A DNA stretch of 64,000 nt from CAWCDJ01 sp963836015 (lineage in GTDB: Bacteria > Acidobacteriota > Terriglobia > Bryobacterales > Bryobacteraceae). The position numbers and the translations under genes were made by a program. The notes below the pieces were generated by a model. That model searched no databases. It was not told the origin of the DNA and saw only the letters and a list, made by a program, of their open reading frames with translations. Where the stretch lies: positions 744,001-808,000 of the forward strand of contig CAWIIF010000004.1 of assembly GCA_963836015.1 (NCBI GenBank). The letters are read 5' to 3'. Of the stretch, positions 37,346 to 50,992 are shown in pieces. Within the stretch, counting starts at the first letter, position 1, and each line of letters opens with the position of its first letter.

Positions 37346-38544
37346 GAATCCGCCAGCCGGAACGTCGCGTAGTGATAAGGATACGATGGCCGGAACCAGT
37401 TGCGGAACGAGGACCGCAGGAAACAGGCGGCCGTGCGGGGTGAGGCTCCTTTCAGGACATAATGTTCGCCGTCGAAGAACGGCTCGGAGTAGTTCCGGTA
37501 AAACGGAAATGGCTCGAAGCCCGGAAAGGGCGCAAATGCCGTGGAAGTCCACTCCCAGCCGTTGCCGGTCAACTGCTGAGGCCCGTGCCATTCCTGCTCG
37601 TCGGCCGTCACCGGCGTGGGATCCCAATGGCGGAAATCGAGATTACCGGACACCGGCGCCGAGCAGGCCGCTCGGTGAAACTGCGGCTCAGTGGGTATCG
37701 ATTTGCCGCGCCATTGCGCGTAGGCCTCGGCCTCGCGGTAGGTAGCGTACACCGGGCAATCGAGCGGCAGGGGAACCTCCGCGAACATTCCGCGATAGTG
37801 CCACCGGCCGCCGCGCTCGACCCAGAAGAATGGCGGCGCCGCGCCCTGTCGGACGAATTCGAGATACTCCCGATTGGTTACCTTGTACTTGCCGATCGCG
37901 AACTGCGGCACCGGCTCGGTGTGCGCCTCGAACTCGTTGTCCCACCCGAAACCTTCCGAGACGGTACGCCCCAGCCGGGCCGTGCCTCCGGGAATCTCGA
38001 CCATGCGGGGCGCGGGTACGGAGACCTCCGGCTCCGGCGTTGCTTCGAGCGCGGCTTTGCGCTCGTACGCAAGGTGGTGCAGGATGTACGCGAACGTCTC
38101 GGCGTGCATCAGGCGGTGTTCGATGGCTACATGCAGCAACTGTTCGGGAACCTTCTCGAGCAGCGGGTCGAGTTCCGCGCGCACGCGCAGATTGTATTCC
38201 TCGACCTCGGCCGCGCGGGGCCAGTCCGACGGTTGGTCGCAGGGGAGCCGGCCGGGCGGTGGGTCGATGCCGAAAGCGAAGAGCTGGTCGAACTCCGGGT
38301 GGAACGGCGGAACGTCGAGCGCATAACGCGCGATCAGGTTCCAGTCGAAGGCTTCGACATGCCCCAGGTAAAAGAGGATGCGGTGGCGTTCGGGGATCGG
38401 CCGTTCGTAGAGGGAGTCCGGATGGACGAGCTGGAATAACTCGTCAGTTTTCTCTCGAGCCGATGCCAGCCGGCGGATCAGGTCAGGGTGTGCACGCATG
38501 GCAGTCGTTATCACCGAGACCGGCGGAAGCTCCGCCGGTTTCAC
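37342..38544 (-). CDS. egtB: Ergothioneine sulfoxide synthase
   Basis: A 400-residue non-haem iron enzyme that joins hercynine to a thiol with O2. The DinB-like N-domain supplies the iron ligands: His62 and the H-x3-H-x-E motif His143/His147/Glu149 (EHRLMHAET). The C-terminal formylglycine-generating-enzyme-like domain (about 180-400) has GNGWEWTSTAF. Known EgtB from the acidobacterium Chloracidobacterium uses cysteine directly, which would explain why no egtA or egtC is next to it. The final lyase EgtE is not in the window. The frame starts at ATG 38544. Confidence 0.94.
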   Translation of the reverse strand: MKPAELPPVSVITTAMRAHPDLIRRLASAREKTDELFQLVHPDSLYERPIPERHRILFYLGHVEAFDWNLIARYALDVPPFHPEFDQLFAFGIDPPPGRLPCDQPSDWPRAAEVEEYNLRVRAELDPLLEKVPEQLLHVAIEHRLMHAETFAYILHHLAYERKAALEATPEPEVSVPAPRMVEIPGGTARLGRTVSEGFGWDNEFEAHTEPVPQFAIGKYKVTNREYLEFVRQGAAPPFFWVERGGRWHYRGMFAEVPLPLDCPVYATYREAEAYAQWRGKSIPTEPQFHRAACSAPVSGNLDFRHWDPTPVTADEQEWHGPQQLTGNGWEWTSTAFAPFPGFEPFPFYRNYSEPFFDGEHYVLKGASPRTAACFLRSSFRNWFRPSYPYHYATFRLADS

Positions 38545-38598
38545 TGGTCTTTCCAGTCTACCGAAGGAAGGTCGAAGATTGTGTGAGCCGGGACACGG

Positions 38599-38871
38599 TC
38601 AGTGCCGTTCCAGCGCTTCCTCGTAGGGCTGATATCCGTTCGTGCGCATCAATTCGCGGGCTGCCGGCGCCGTTTCGGGAAGCACATAGAAGAACGCGCC
38701 CGCCCGCACGGTCCGAAATACGATGCCGCCGCGGTACTCGTCCGCTTCCACTCCGTAATCGAGGCCCGCTCCATCAAAGAGCGATTCCAGCCGCATCGCC
38801 TCTTTCAGCCGTTTCGCGATATAGACGAGCACCGGTTCTTTGCCATCGAAGAATGACGCTTCCTGCTTCAT
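38599..38871 (-). CDS. Small DUF2007-like protein
   Basis: A 90-residue soluble protein: EPVLVYIAKRLKEAMRLESLFDGAGLDY followed by GGIVFRTVRAGAFFYVLPE and ELMRTNGYQPYEEALE (in parts). The pattern of a short alpha/beta ferredoxin-like fold acting on 'source, length' resembles DUF2007 putative signal-transducing proteins, but the match is by eye. It is 54 nt upstream of egtB on the same strand and could lead that operon. Confidence 0.6.
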   Translation of the reverse strand: MKQEASFFDGKEPVLVYIAKRLKEAMRLESLFDGAGLDYGVEADEYRGGIVFRTVRAGAFFYVLPETAPAARELMRTNGYQPYEEALERH

Positions 38872-38939
38872 AGGTTTTTCCTTCAGTCTAGCGGGATTTG
38901 CTATAAGGCTGCGCCGGGGCGCTGCCGATCTGTGTTACG

Positions 38940-40160
38940 GTGGAAATCGAAACGCGCCGCTCCATGTCTTCATCCGTCCTCAGCCGGGAAGAGGAACTTC
39001 ACTGGCTGGCTCTTAAGCTGGTTCCCGGCCTGGGCGCCCGAACTTCCGGCAAACTGTTGGAACGCTTTCGTACTCCGCAGGCGATCTTCCGCGCTTCGCG
39101 GTCGGAGCTCGAAGCGGCGGGTGTCAGCGGCACCGTGGCGCAGTCGATCGCGAGCGGCTGCACGTTCGAAGACGCCGTCACGCAGCAGGAGAGGATGGCG
39201 GAATCCGGCGCGGTGCTGGTGACCATGGGGGATTCCCGTTACCCGCAGGCGCTGCGCGACATCTTCGATCCTCCGCCGGTGCTGTTTGTCCGCGGACGGG
39301 TAGAGCTTCTGCAATCTCTGTCGCTCGGCGTGGTGGGCACCCGCCGGCCCACCCCTTACGGTGTCGCCGTGGCGGAGAGGCTGGCGGCCGACCTGGCACA
39401 TGCGGGCCTCACTATCGTCAGCGGCATGGCCAGGGGCATCGATACCGCGGCGCACAAGGGCGCCCTGAAAGCGGGCGGAGAGACCGTCGCCGTGCTGGGC
39501 TGCGGAGCCGACGTTGTATACCCGTCGGAGAACCGCAAGCTGGCCGCCGAAATCGCGGCGCGTGGATTGATCGTCTCGGAATTCCCCATGGGCGCCGTCG
39601 CGTTTCCGCAGAACTTCCCGATTCGTAACCGAATCATCAGCGGGATGAGCCTGGGAGTGCTGGTCGTCGAAGGGGCGCAGTACAGCGGATCGGCGATTAC
39701 CGCCAAGCTCGCCATGGACCAGGGCAGGGAAGTATTCGCCGTTCCGGGAAACATCACTTCGAAACTGAGTTGGGGACCTAACCTGTTGATAAAGCAAGGC
39801 GCGCACCTCGTGCAGGATTGGAACGACGTGGTGCTCGAGCTTCCTCCTGAATCCCGCCGGCATCTAATTGAGAAGACCAGAAAAATTCTCCTCGGAGAAA
39901 GCGGCGAAACTCCGGGGGAGGGATCCGCATCATTATTTAGTAACTCCCCGATGCAGACCGGGGAGGTGGCTTCGCAGTTGAACGCAGCATCACGAAAGGC
40001 GCTCGAAGCCCTGCCCGTGGATGCAGCCGTACATTTGGACGATCTGCTTGATAAGCTGGAAGATATCTCTACCTCCGAGTTGATTGCCGCACTCTTTGAA
40101 CTGGAAATGCTGGGACTTGTCAAACAACTCCCGGGCAAGAACTTTGTTAAAGTGTGGTAA
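38940..40160 (+). CDS. dprA: DNA-processing protein DprA
   Basis: A 406-residue protein that loads RecA on incoming single-stranded DNA during transformation. An N-terminal SAM-like helical part (about 20-75) precedes the Rossmann core with GVVGTRRPTPYG (about 129-140), SGMARGIDTAAHKGAL, GCGADVVYPSENR and SEFPMG..AFPQNFPIRNRIISGMS. A C-terminal winged helix (about 345-406) follows. Start GTG 38940 or ATG 38964; neither has a clear ribosome site. topA follows 63 bp later. Confidence 0.95.
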   Translation: MEIETRRSMSSSVLSREEELHWLALKLVPGLGARTSGKLLERFRTPQAIFRASRSELEAAGVSGTVAQSIASGCTFEDAVTQQERMAESGAVLVTMGDSRYPQALRDIFDPPPVLFVRGRVELLQSLSLGVVGTRRPTPYGVAVAERLAADLAHAGLTIVSGMARGIDTAAHKGALKAGGETVAVLGCGADVVYPSENRKLAAEIAARGLIVSEFPMGAVAFPQNFPIRNRIISGMSLGVLVVEGAQYSGSAITAKLAMDQGREVFAVPGNITSKLSWGPNLLIKQGAHLVQDWNDVVLELPPESRRHLIEKTRKILLGESGETPGEGSASLFSNSPMQTGEVASQLNAASRKALEALPVDAAVHLDDLLDKLEDISTSELIAALFELEMLGLVKQLPGKNFVKVW

Positions 40161-40223
40161 CGTCATCTGGGTAATCTCATCGTTTCGTGCGTACGAGAGG
40201 GCGCTCGATTCTGAAAGTCTCAT

Positions 40224-42659
<2,436 letters not shown>

Positions 42660-42660
42660 C

Positions 42661-42696
42661 GCAATTCAGTCCTGTTTATCTGAATTGCGGTAAAAT
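42661..42696 (+). promoter_or_regulatory. Palindrome and candidate promoter of the hemerythrin gene
   Basis: GCAATTCAG (42661-42669) and CTGAATTGC (42680-42688) form a perfect 9-bp inverted repeat with a 10-nt gap. TAAAAT (42691-42696), a 5/6 -10, follows at once. A start about 7 nt later falls on or next to ATG 42704, which has no Shine-Dalgarno, suggesting a leaderless message. The palindrome covers the -35 area, so it could be an operator; it could also be a weak topA terminator, though no T-run follows. Confidence 0.5.
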
Positions 42697-42703
42697 ATTG
42701 CTC

Positions 42704-43129
42704 ATGCAGCCCTTTAAGTGGAACAAGAAGCATGAGGTGTTTGTTCCGGAGTTGGACGCCGAACATCGTAACCTTTTCCGTACGGTGGAAGAGTTGCGCG
42801 TGGCGGTGGCGGCGGGCGGCGGCGGAGAGCACGTGCACGCGCTGCTGGCCGCATTGGTGGCAGGAGCGGAAGACCACTTCCGGCACGAAGAGCGCCTGAT
42901 GCGCTCGGCGCACTACCCTTCCCTCGATTGGCACAAGCGGCAGCACGATACGGCCCGCAAGCGCCTCAAGGAGCTCTCCGCGAAGATCGAGGCGGGAGAT
43001 TCCGCGGCCTTCCCGGCGATGGTGGAATTCCTGGTGCACTGGCTCACCGATCACGCTGGTTTGACGGACCGCATGATGGGCGCCTACATCCGGAACCATC
43101 GCCGGCTGCACGCGGCGCTGGCATCGTAA
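42704..43129 (+). CDS. Bacteriohemerythrin
   Basis: A 141-residue four-helix non-haem di-iron O2-binding protein. Ligand motifs are all present: DAEHRNLF (His about 21), HFRHEERLM (H-x3-E), WHKRQHD (H-x3-H) and the end of the fold HWLTDHAGLTD (H-x4-D). It probably stores, senses or scavenges O2 or NO in the cytosol. No signalling domain is fused. ATG 42704 is used; TTG 42698 is an in-frame alternative. It is convergent with the methyltransferase, 6 bp between stops. Confidence 0.93.
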   Translation: MQPFKWNKKHEVFVPELDAEHRNLFRTVEELRVAVAAGGGGEHVHALLAALVAGAEDHFRHEERLMRSAHYPSLDWHKRQHDTARKRLKELSAKIEAGDSAAFPAMVEFLVHWLTDHAGLTDRMMGAYIRNHRRLHAALAS

Positions 43130-43135
43130 GCGTCG

Positions 43136-43870
43136 TCACTCCCGTACCGCGACGAAGAACGTCCGCCCCTCGCCGAGCTGGCCGCCCATCCCCAGGTCGC
43201 CGGCGTCGTAGCACAGAATCTCGCCGAAGCCCGCGCTCACCAGCGCCTTCTCGATCTCGCCGGCGGTGTAGCAGCGCTCCCGCACCACCACGTCCGACCG
43301 CCGCCAGGAGCCGTCCACCAGCCGGAACATGGTGACGGTGCACTGCGCCAGGCGATGGCGAAAATCGTAGCCCGCGCCGGTGATGGTGAGCACGTGGTCG
43401 TCGCGGACCAGGGCGAACGACTCACCCCAGTGCGTCTGGTAAGCCTCTTCGAGCAGCATGTCGAACGCAAAAAATCCGCCGGGCCTCATGGCCGCCGCGG
43501 TGTTGCGGAACGCAGCTTCCAGATCGGCAAGCTCCAGAATGTGGTTCAGGCTGTCAAACGTCGAGACCGCCGCCTCGAAAGGGCCGGGCAGCCGGATCGA
43601 GGCCGCGTCGCCGCACAGAAATTCGGCATCGGGAACATTCTCCCGCGCGTAGCGGATCATATCGCTCGAGAGGTCCACCCCGGTGACGCGGTAGCCCTGC
43701 GCGGCGAGCAGTCCGGCCAGGTGGCCGGTGCCGCAGCAGAGGTCCAACACCCTTGCTCCGGCCGGTACCCGCTCCAGCCAGATACGCTCCAGAATGGGGA
43801 ACGCCAGGCTGTGAAAGTCCTCGTTCCAGTAGCGGTTGTAGAACCACGCAAACTCGTCGTAAGCTGCCAT
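43136..43870 (-). CDS. Class I SAM-dependent methyltransferase
   Basis: A 244-residue enzyme. Motif I VLDLCCGTGHLAGLLAAQG (about 41-59), motif II GVDLSSDMIRYARE, FLCGDAASIRLP and a post-I AVSTFDSLNHI are typical of small-molecule methyltransferases; MRPGGFFAFDML follows. The C-terminal domain with ITGAGYDFRHRLAQCTVTMF is of the kind seen in several unassigned methyltransferases. Substrate unknown. ATG 43870 (MAAYDEFAWFY) is preferred; ATG 43891 is possible. It is divergent from the cyclophilin gene by 38 bp. Confidence 0.87.
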   Translation of the reverse strand: MAAYDEFAWFYNRYWNEDFHSLAFPILERIWLERVPAGARVLDLCCGTGHLAGLLAAQGYRVTGVDLSSDMIRYARENVPDAEFLCGDAASIRLPGPFEAAVSTFDSLNHILELADLEAAFRNTAAAMRPGGFFAFDMLLEEAYQTHWGESFALVRDDHVLTITGAGYDFRHRLAQCTVTMFRLVDGSWRRSDVVVRERCYTAGEIEKALVSAGFGEILCYDAGDLGMGGQLGEGRTFFVAVRE

Positions 43871-43908
43871 GCTTGGAACCGATTCCAGCATGCCATACTG
43901 TTAATCGA

Positions 43909-44562
43909 ATGTGGAAAAGGTTTGCTGTTTTTCTGGCTGCCGCGGCGTGTGCCGCGATGCTCGGATGTTCCTCGCCGGAGGCGTCCAAAAATCCGGAGCC
44001 CAAGAAGGCGGCGGCGAAGGAGGAACCGGCGCCCGCCGTGTTCCAGGTCAACCTGGATACTTCCAAGGGTCCGGTAGTGATCGAGGTCCATCGCGATTGG
44101 GCCCCCCACGGAGCCGACCAGTTCTACTCCCTGGTGAAGACCGGGTTTTATGACGGAGATCGGTTCTTCCGCGTGCTGCCCCGCTTCGTCGTACAGTTCG
44201 GCATCAACGGCGATCCGAAGACCAACCAGTTATGGGCCAACGCCAACATCCCCGACGATCCCGTGCAGGAGCACAACGTCCGGGGTACGGTGACGTTCGC
44301 CAACGCCGGTCCCAACACCCGCTCGACGCAGCTCTTCATCAACATGAAGGACAACCGATCGCTCGACTCGCAGGGGTTCGCTCCCATCGGCAAGGTGACC
44401 ACCGGAATGGACGTGGTGGAGAGCCTTTATAGCGCCTACGGCGAGCTGGCCCCGTTGGGCGGCGAGGGCCCCGATTCCTCCCAGATCATGGTGCAGGGGA
44501 ACGATTATCTGGCCAGCCGCTTCCCGCGCCTGGACTACATCAAAAAGGCCACGATTCAGTAG
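43909..44562 (+). CDS. Cyclophilin-type peptidyl-prolyl isomerase, exported lipoprotein
   Basis: A 217-residue protein. The N-terminal signal ends AMLGC (Cys about 20), so a lipid-anchored periplasmic location is likely, though the lipobox is not ideal. A Lys/Glu/Ala/Pro linker (about 22-45) leads to the cyclophilin domain with KGPVVIEVHRDWAPHGADQFYSLV, GFYDGDRFFRVLPRFVVQFG, GTVTFANAG and STQLFINMKDN. It speeds prolyl cis-trans changes during folding of exported proteins. A strong terminator lies about 85 bp downstream. Confidence 0.92.
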   Translation: MWKRFAVFLAAAACAAMLGCSSPEASKNPEPKKAAAKEEPAPAVFQVNLDTSKGPVVIEVHRDWAPHGADQFYSLVKTGFYDGDRFFRVLPRFVVQFGINGDPKTNQLWANANIPDDPVQEHNVRGTVTFANAGPNTRSTQLFINMKDNRSLDSQGFAPIGKVTTGMDVVESLYSAYGELAPLGGEGPDSSQIMVQGNDYLASRFPRLDYIKKATIQ

Positions 44563-44644
44563 AAAAAGTCTGCTATATTAATGGTTCCCCGATACGAAGG
44601 GGACCAGGAAGTTACCAATACAGGGTCAATTTCGAACGACGCGG
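44563..44644 (+). other. Region between cyclophilin and its terminator; possible small RNA
   Basis: A TATATT (44574-44579) resembling a -10 is followed by a short hairpin (GGTTCCCC..GGGGACC, 44583-44605) and then the terminator at 44645. A transcript from about 44586 to 44678 would be a 90-nt RNA with two hairpins. No good -35 precedes it, so it may simply be the cyclophilin 3' UTR. Confidence 0.3.
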
Positions 44645-44678
44645 CCCGGCGGGACGTAAGGTCCCGCCGGGTTTTTTT
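44645..44678 (+). terminator. Rho-independent terminator after the cyclophilin gene
   Basis: CCCGGCGGGAC and GTCCCGCCGGG form a perfect 11-bp stem with a 5-nt loop (GTAAG), followed directly by seven T. It works in the plus direction only; the minus-strand carB stop lies 31 bp beyond. Confidence 0.93.
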
Positions 44679-44708
44679 CGTTCTCCACACAGAGCCGCGG
44701 GCCGCCGC

Positions 44709-47926
<3,218 letters not shown>

Positions 47927-47927
<1 letters not shown>

Positions 47928-49057
47928 TAGCGGCGCTCCCCGGACATGAGCTTCACGAAGTCCTCGAAAAGGTAGTGCGAATCGTGCGGGCCGGGTGCGG
48001 CCTCGGGATGATATTGCACGCAGAAGACCGGATGGCTGCGGTGCCGGAAGCCTTCGAGCGTCTGATCGTTGAGGTTGACGTGGGTGATTTCGATCTCGTT
48101 GAGATTGAGCGAATCGGGGTCCACCGCGAATCCATGATTGTGTGAGGTGATTTCCACTCGTTTGGTGAGTTCGTTGCGCACCGGGTGATTGGCTCCGCGG
48201 TGCCCGAATTTCAGTTTGTAGGTCTTGCCGCCTACCGCCAGCCCCAGCAACTGATGGCCCAGGCAGATCCCGAAGACGGGCTTCTTTCCGATGAGCTTCC
48301 GGATATTTCCCACCTGCGCCTCGAGCGGCTCGGGATCGCCCGGGCCGTTGGAGAGGAACACGCCGTCGGGGTTCAGCGCCAGCACGTCCTCGGCGGAGGT
48401 CAAGGCCGGCACTACCGTGACGCGGCATCCCGACTGCACCAGGCGGCGCAGTATGTTGAGCTTGATTCCGAAATCGTACGCCACCACGTGAAACCGCGGC
48501 TCGGGCGCCGGCGGAACGATTTCGGAGGGCGAGCACGCCTCCACGGGCCTGGTCCACTCGTAGGGCGTAACAGTCGAGACCCGGCTGGCCAGGTCGAGGC
48601 CGGCCATGGTGGGGATGGAGCGGGCCTTCTCGACCAGCTTGCCATAGTCCTTCTCGATCGAGGAAAGCACTCCGCGCATCACGCCCTGCGTGCGCAGGTG
48701 GCGGACCAGAGCGCGCGTGTCCAGGTCGTCGATCACCGGGATGCCGGCCTTCTTGAGGAAGCCGTCAGCCTCGTCGTCGGAGCGCCAGTTGCTGGCGATG
48801 GCGGAAAACTCGCGGACCGCCAGGCCTTCGATATAAGGCCGGACTGCTTCATTGTCTTCCGCGCTGGTGCCGTAGTTGCCGATCTGTGGATTGGTGAGCA
48901 CCACGATCTGGCCGGAATAAGAGGGGTCGGTGAATACTTCCTGGTATCCGGTGAGCGCGGTGTTGAAGACGACCTCGCCGGACCGCTCTGTGGGCGCACC
49001 AAAACACCTGCCCTCGAAGACGGTGCCGTCTTCCAGGGCGAGGATTGCAGTGTTCAA
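47927..49057 (-). CDS. carA: Carbamoyl-phosphate synthase, small chain
   Basis: A 376-residue glutaminase subunit that delivers ammonia to CarB. The N-terminal domain has NTALTGYQEVFTDPSYSGQ; the class I amidotransferase domain has FLSNGPGDPEP, GICLGHQLLGLA with the nucleophile Cys, and YHPEAAPGPHDS with the catalytic His and Glu. The start is TTG 49057 with GGGAGGAAC about 11 nt upstream; no in-frame ATG gives a better N-terminus. carA-carB is a coupled operon. Confidence 0.96.
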
Positions 49058-49092
49058 TTTAGGCTGTTCCTCCCAGGGAGTGGATAACCTTT

Positions 49093-49121
49093 ATTCTAGC
49101 AGGACCCGCGGCCATTTTGAG
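49093..49121 (-). promoter_or_regulatory. Candidate carAB promoter
   Basis: On the minus strand TAGAAT (49098-49093), a 5/6 -10, lies 17 bp from CTCAAA (49121-49116), a weak 3/6 -35. A start near 49086 would leave about 29 nt of leader. No PyrR-type or attenuator structure is evident in that short leader. Confidence 0.4.
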
Positions 49122-49207
49122 CAGACATCGCGCCTAGCCGCGCCGGGCTGCGTTTCCGAAGCGGCTCGGACCGGCTCCGTGATAAACTACCCTTTCGCCC
49201 TTACAGA

Positions 49208-49798
49208 ATGTTGCTTGCCAGAGAATTCGTAGCCTATCTTTCGCGACAACTCGTCAGAAGGCTGAGCCCGGGTACCATCGAGACCAGTTCGCCCGATCTC
49301 GTTACCGAGCGGGTCGCCGATGTGATCACCGAAGAACTGGCGGTGGAAGACCGCTTGAACGACGAAGTGCGCGACCTGCTGAGCCAGTACAGCGAGTACA
49401 TGCGGCGGGAAGGCGTGAGCTATCAGGAGATGTTCCGGCGCATCAAGAACACCCTGATCTCCCAGCGAAAAGTCATTCGGGCCGCGGGGCGCGACACCGG
49501 CGACGCCATGAAGCTGTCGCGCGACAAGGTGACCGACATGTCGCACAAACTGGTCGAGATGCTTCGCAAGAACCGCGACCTCCGCCTCAAGGTCAAAGAC
49601 ACCAACACCGTGCGGCTCGAAATCGTGCGTGTGATGACCGAGCTGCTGACCGCCGAGGATAAAGTGGATCGCGCCGCCCGTCAGAAAATTCGAAGCCAGA
49701 AACGGGAGATACCCGAAGGCACCGAGGAATGGGATCTGCTGCACCGGCGCTATTACTCGGAAGAGCTCAAGAAACTCGGCATCGATCTCGGCAAGTAA
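49208..49798 (+). CDS. Tandem DUF507 protein
   Basis: A 196-residue soluble protein with two copies of the DUF507 pattern. The first (about 1-90) has RLSPGTIETSSPDLVTERVADVI and LAVEDRLNDEVRDLL; the second (about 115-196) has LKVKDTNTVRLEIVRVMTELL and LTAEDKVDRAARQKI (in parts). DUF507 has no known function. It is divergent from carA with 150 bp between, and convergent with the next gene by 9 bp. Confidence 0.82.
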   Translation: MLLAREFVAYLSRQLVRRLSPGTIETSSPDLVTERVADVITEELAVEDRLNDEVRDLLSQYSEYMRREGVSYQEMFRRIKNTLISQRKVIRAAGRDTGDAMKLSRDKVTDMSHKLVEMLRKNRDLRLKVKDTNTVRLEIVRVMTELLTAEDKVDRAARQKIRSQKREIPEGTEEWDLLHRRYYSEELKKLGIDLGK

Positions 49799-49807
49799 CT
49801 CGGCGCT

Positions 49808-50290
49808 TCAGCGCTTGTATCCGATCATCCTCAAAAACCCGCGGCGCTTCTCCACATCCTCCGCCGTCTCCACGCCCTTGGGCGGAATTCCGTCGATGAC
49901 TCCCAGCACGCCTCGTCCCTGTTCGCTCTCCACGACCACCGCCTCGACGGGATTCGCCGTCGCGCAGAAAATCGAGCATACTTCCGGCACGTCCTTGATA
50001 CGGCCGAGCACGTTGATGGGATAGCCCTCGCGCATCACGACCACGAAGATGTGCCCGGCCGCCAGCGCGGAGGCGTTGCGGACCGCGAGGGCCTTGAGGG
50101 CGTCGTCGTTGCCTTCCGCGCGCGTCAGGCACGGCCCCGAGGCTTCATTGAACGCCACGCCGAATTTCATCTGCGGCACCGTATTGACGATGGCTTCGTA
50201 GATGTCCTCGACGGACTTGATGAAGTGCGTCTGTCCGAGAATCAGGTTCCCGCCCTCGGGGATTTCGAGCGGCACGAGCTTCAGTTCCAT
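49808..50290 (-). CDS. Adenosine-specific kinase family protein (PF04008)
   Basis: A 160-residue protein whose motifs match the archaeal/bacterial adenosine-specific kinase fold: GGNLILGQTHFIKSVEDIYEAI, VNTVPQMKFGVAFNEASGPCL, AGHIFVVVMREGYPINVLGRIK and IFCATANPVEAVV (in parts). The family binds adenosine, though kinase activity is poorly established. ATG 50290 (MELKLVPLEIP) is used because conservation begins there; no Shine-Dalgarno is seen. Two perfect palindromes lie upstream. Confidence 0.8.
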   Translation of the reverse strand: MELKLVPLEIPEGGNLILGQTHFIKSVEDIYEAIVNTVPQMKFGVAFNEASGPCLTRAEGNDDALKALAVRNASALAAGHIFVVVMREGYPINVLGRIKDVPEVCSIFCATANPVEAVVVESEQGRGVLGVIDGIPPKGVETAEDVEKRRGFLRMIGYKR

Positions 50291-50312
50291 AGAAGAATCA
50301 GGATACCGCTCT

Positions 50313-50383
50313 CGCCAATGATTGGCGGCGCCGAAGCTTAACCTCTTTCGAATCTGTGCAACCTCCGCCAATCATTGGCGGAG
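50313..50383. repeat. Pair of CGCCAAT-N-ATTGGCG palindromes
   Basis: Two copies of the same palindrome lie 53 bp apart centre to centre, about five helical turns. The first is at 50313-50327 (15 bp). The second is at 50366-50380 and extends to a perfect 21-bp palindrome at 50363-50383. They sit between the adenosine-kinase start (50290) and the regulator stop (50387). They could be paired operators or copies of a dispersed palindromic repeat. Confidence 0.75.
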
Positions 50384-50386
50384 TCC

Positions 50387-50992
50387 CTACAACCAGCCTC
50401 TCTGCCGTGCAATCCGCGCCGCCTCCGTCCGATTCGATGCGCCTAGCTTGCTGATCGCCTCCGACAGATAGTTGCGAACCGTCCCTTCCGACAGATGCAG
50501 CCGGTCCGCGATTTCCGCGCCGGTGGCGCCTTCTCCGGCGTAACGCAGCACCTGGCGCTCACGGTCGGTCAGCGGATCGGCTTCGGTCCACGCCTCCGCG
50601 GCCAGTTCAGGGTCGATCACCCGCGCCCCCGCCTTGATCCGCCGAATGGCGTTGGCCAGCGTCGATGCCGGCGCATCCTTCAGCAGGTATCCGGACACGC
50701 CCGCGTCGAGCGCCCGGCGCAGGTAGCCCGCTCGCGCGAAAGTCGTCAAGATCACGACCTTGACGGGAAGCCGCCGCCGCTGAACTTCGGCCGCCAGCTC
50801 GAGTCCGGTGACCTCGGGCATCTCGATGTCGGTGAGCAGCACGTCGGGCAGCACTTTGCCGAGCAGCTCGAGCGCCGCGCGCCCGTCCTGCGCCTGTCCC
50901 GCCACTTCCAGGTCGGGCTCGGTGGCCAGCAGCGCTGCCAGCGCGCCCCTCACCATGGCCTGGTCCTCCGCGATCACCACCCGGATCTTCAT
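50387..50992 (-). CDS. NarL/DesR-type response regulator
   Basis: A 201-residue regulator. The receiver has the acidic E-D pair (VIAEDQAMVRG), phosphoacceptor Asp in LLTDIEMPEVTG (about 54) and LLKD with Lys. The LuxR helix-turn-helix follows (LTDRERQVLRYAGEGATGAEIADRL in part, LSEGTVRNYLSEAISKLGA). ATG 50992 overlaps the kinase stop (ATGA). It is likely to control the transporter genes upstream in the same transcript. Confidence 0.94.
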   Translation of the reverse strand: MKIRVVIAEDQAMVRGALAALLATEPDLEVAGQAQDGRAALELLGKVLPDVLLTDIEMPEVTGLELAAEVQRRRLPVKVVILTTFARAGYLRRALDAGVSGYLLKDAPASTLANAIRRIKAGARVIDPELAAEAWTEADPLTDRERQVLRYAGEGATGAEIADRLHLSEGTVRNYLSEAISKLGASNRTEAARIARQRGWL

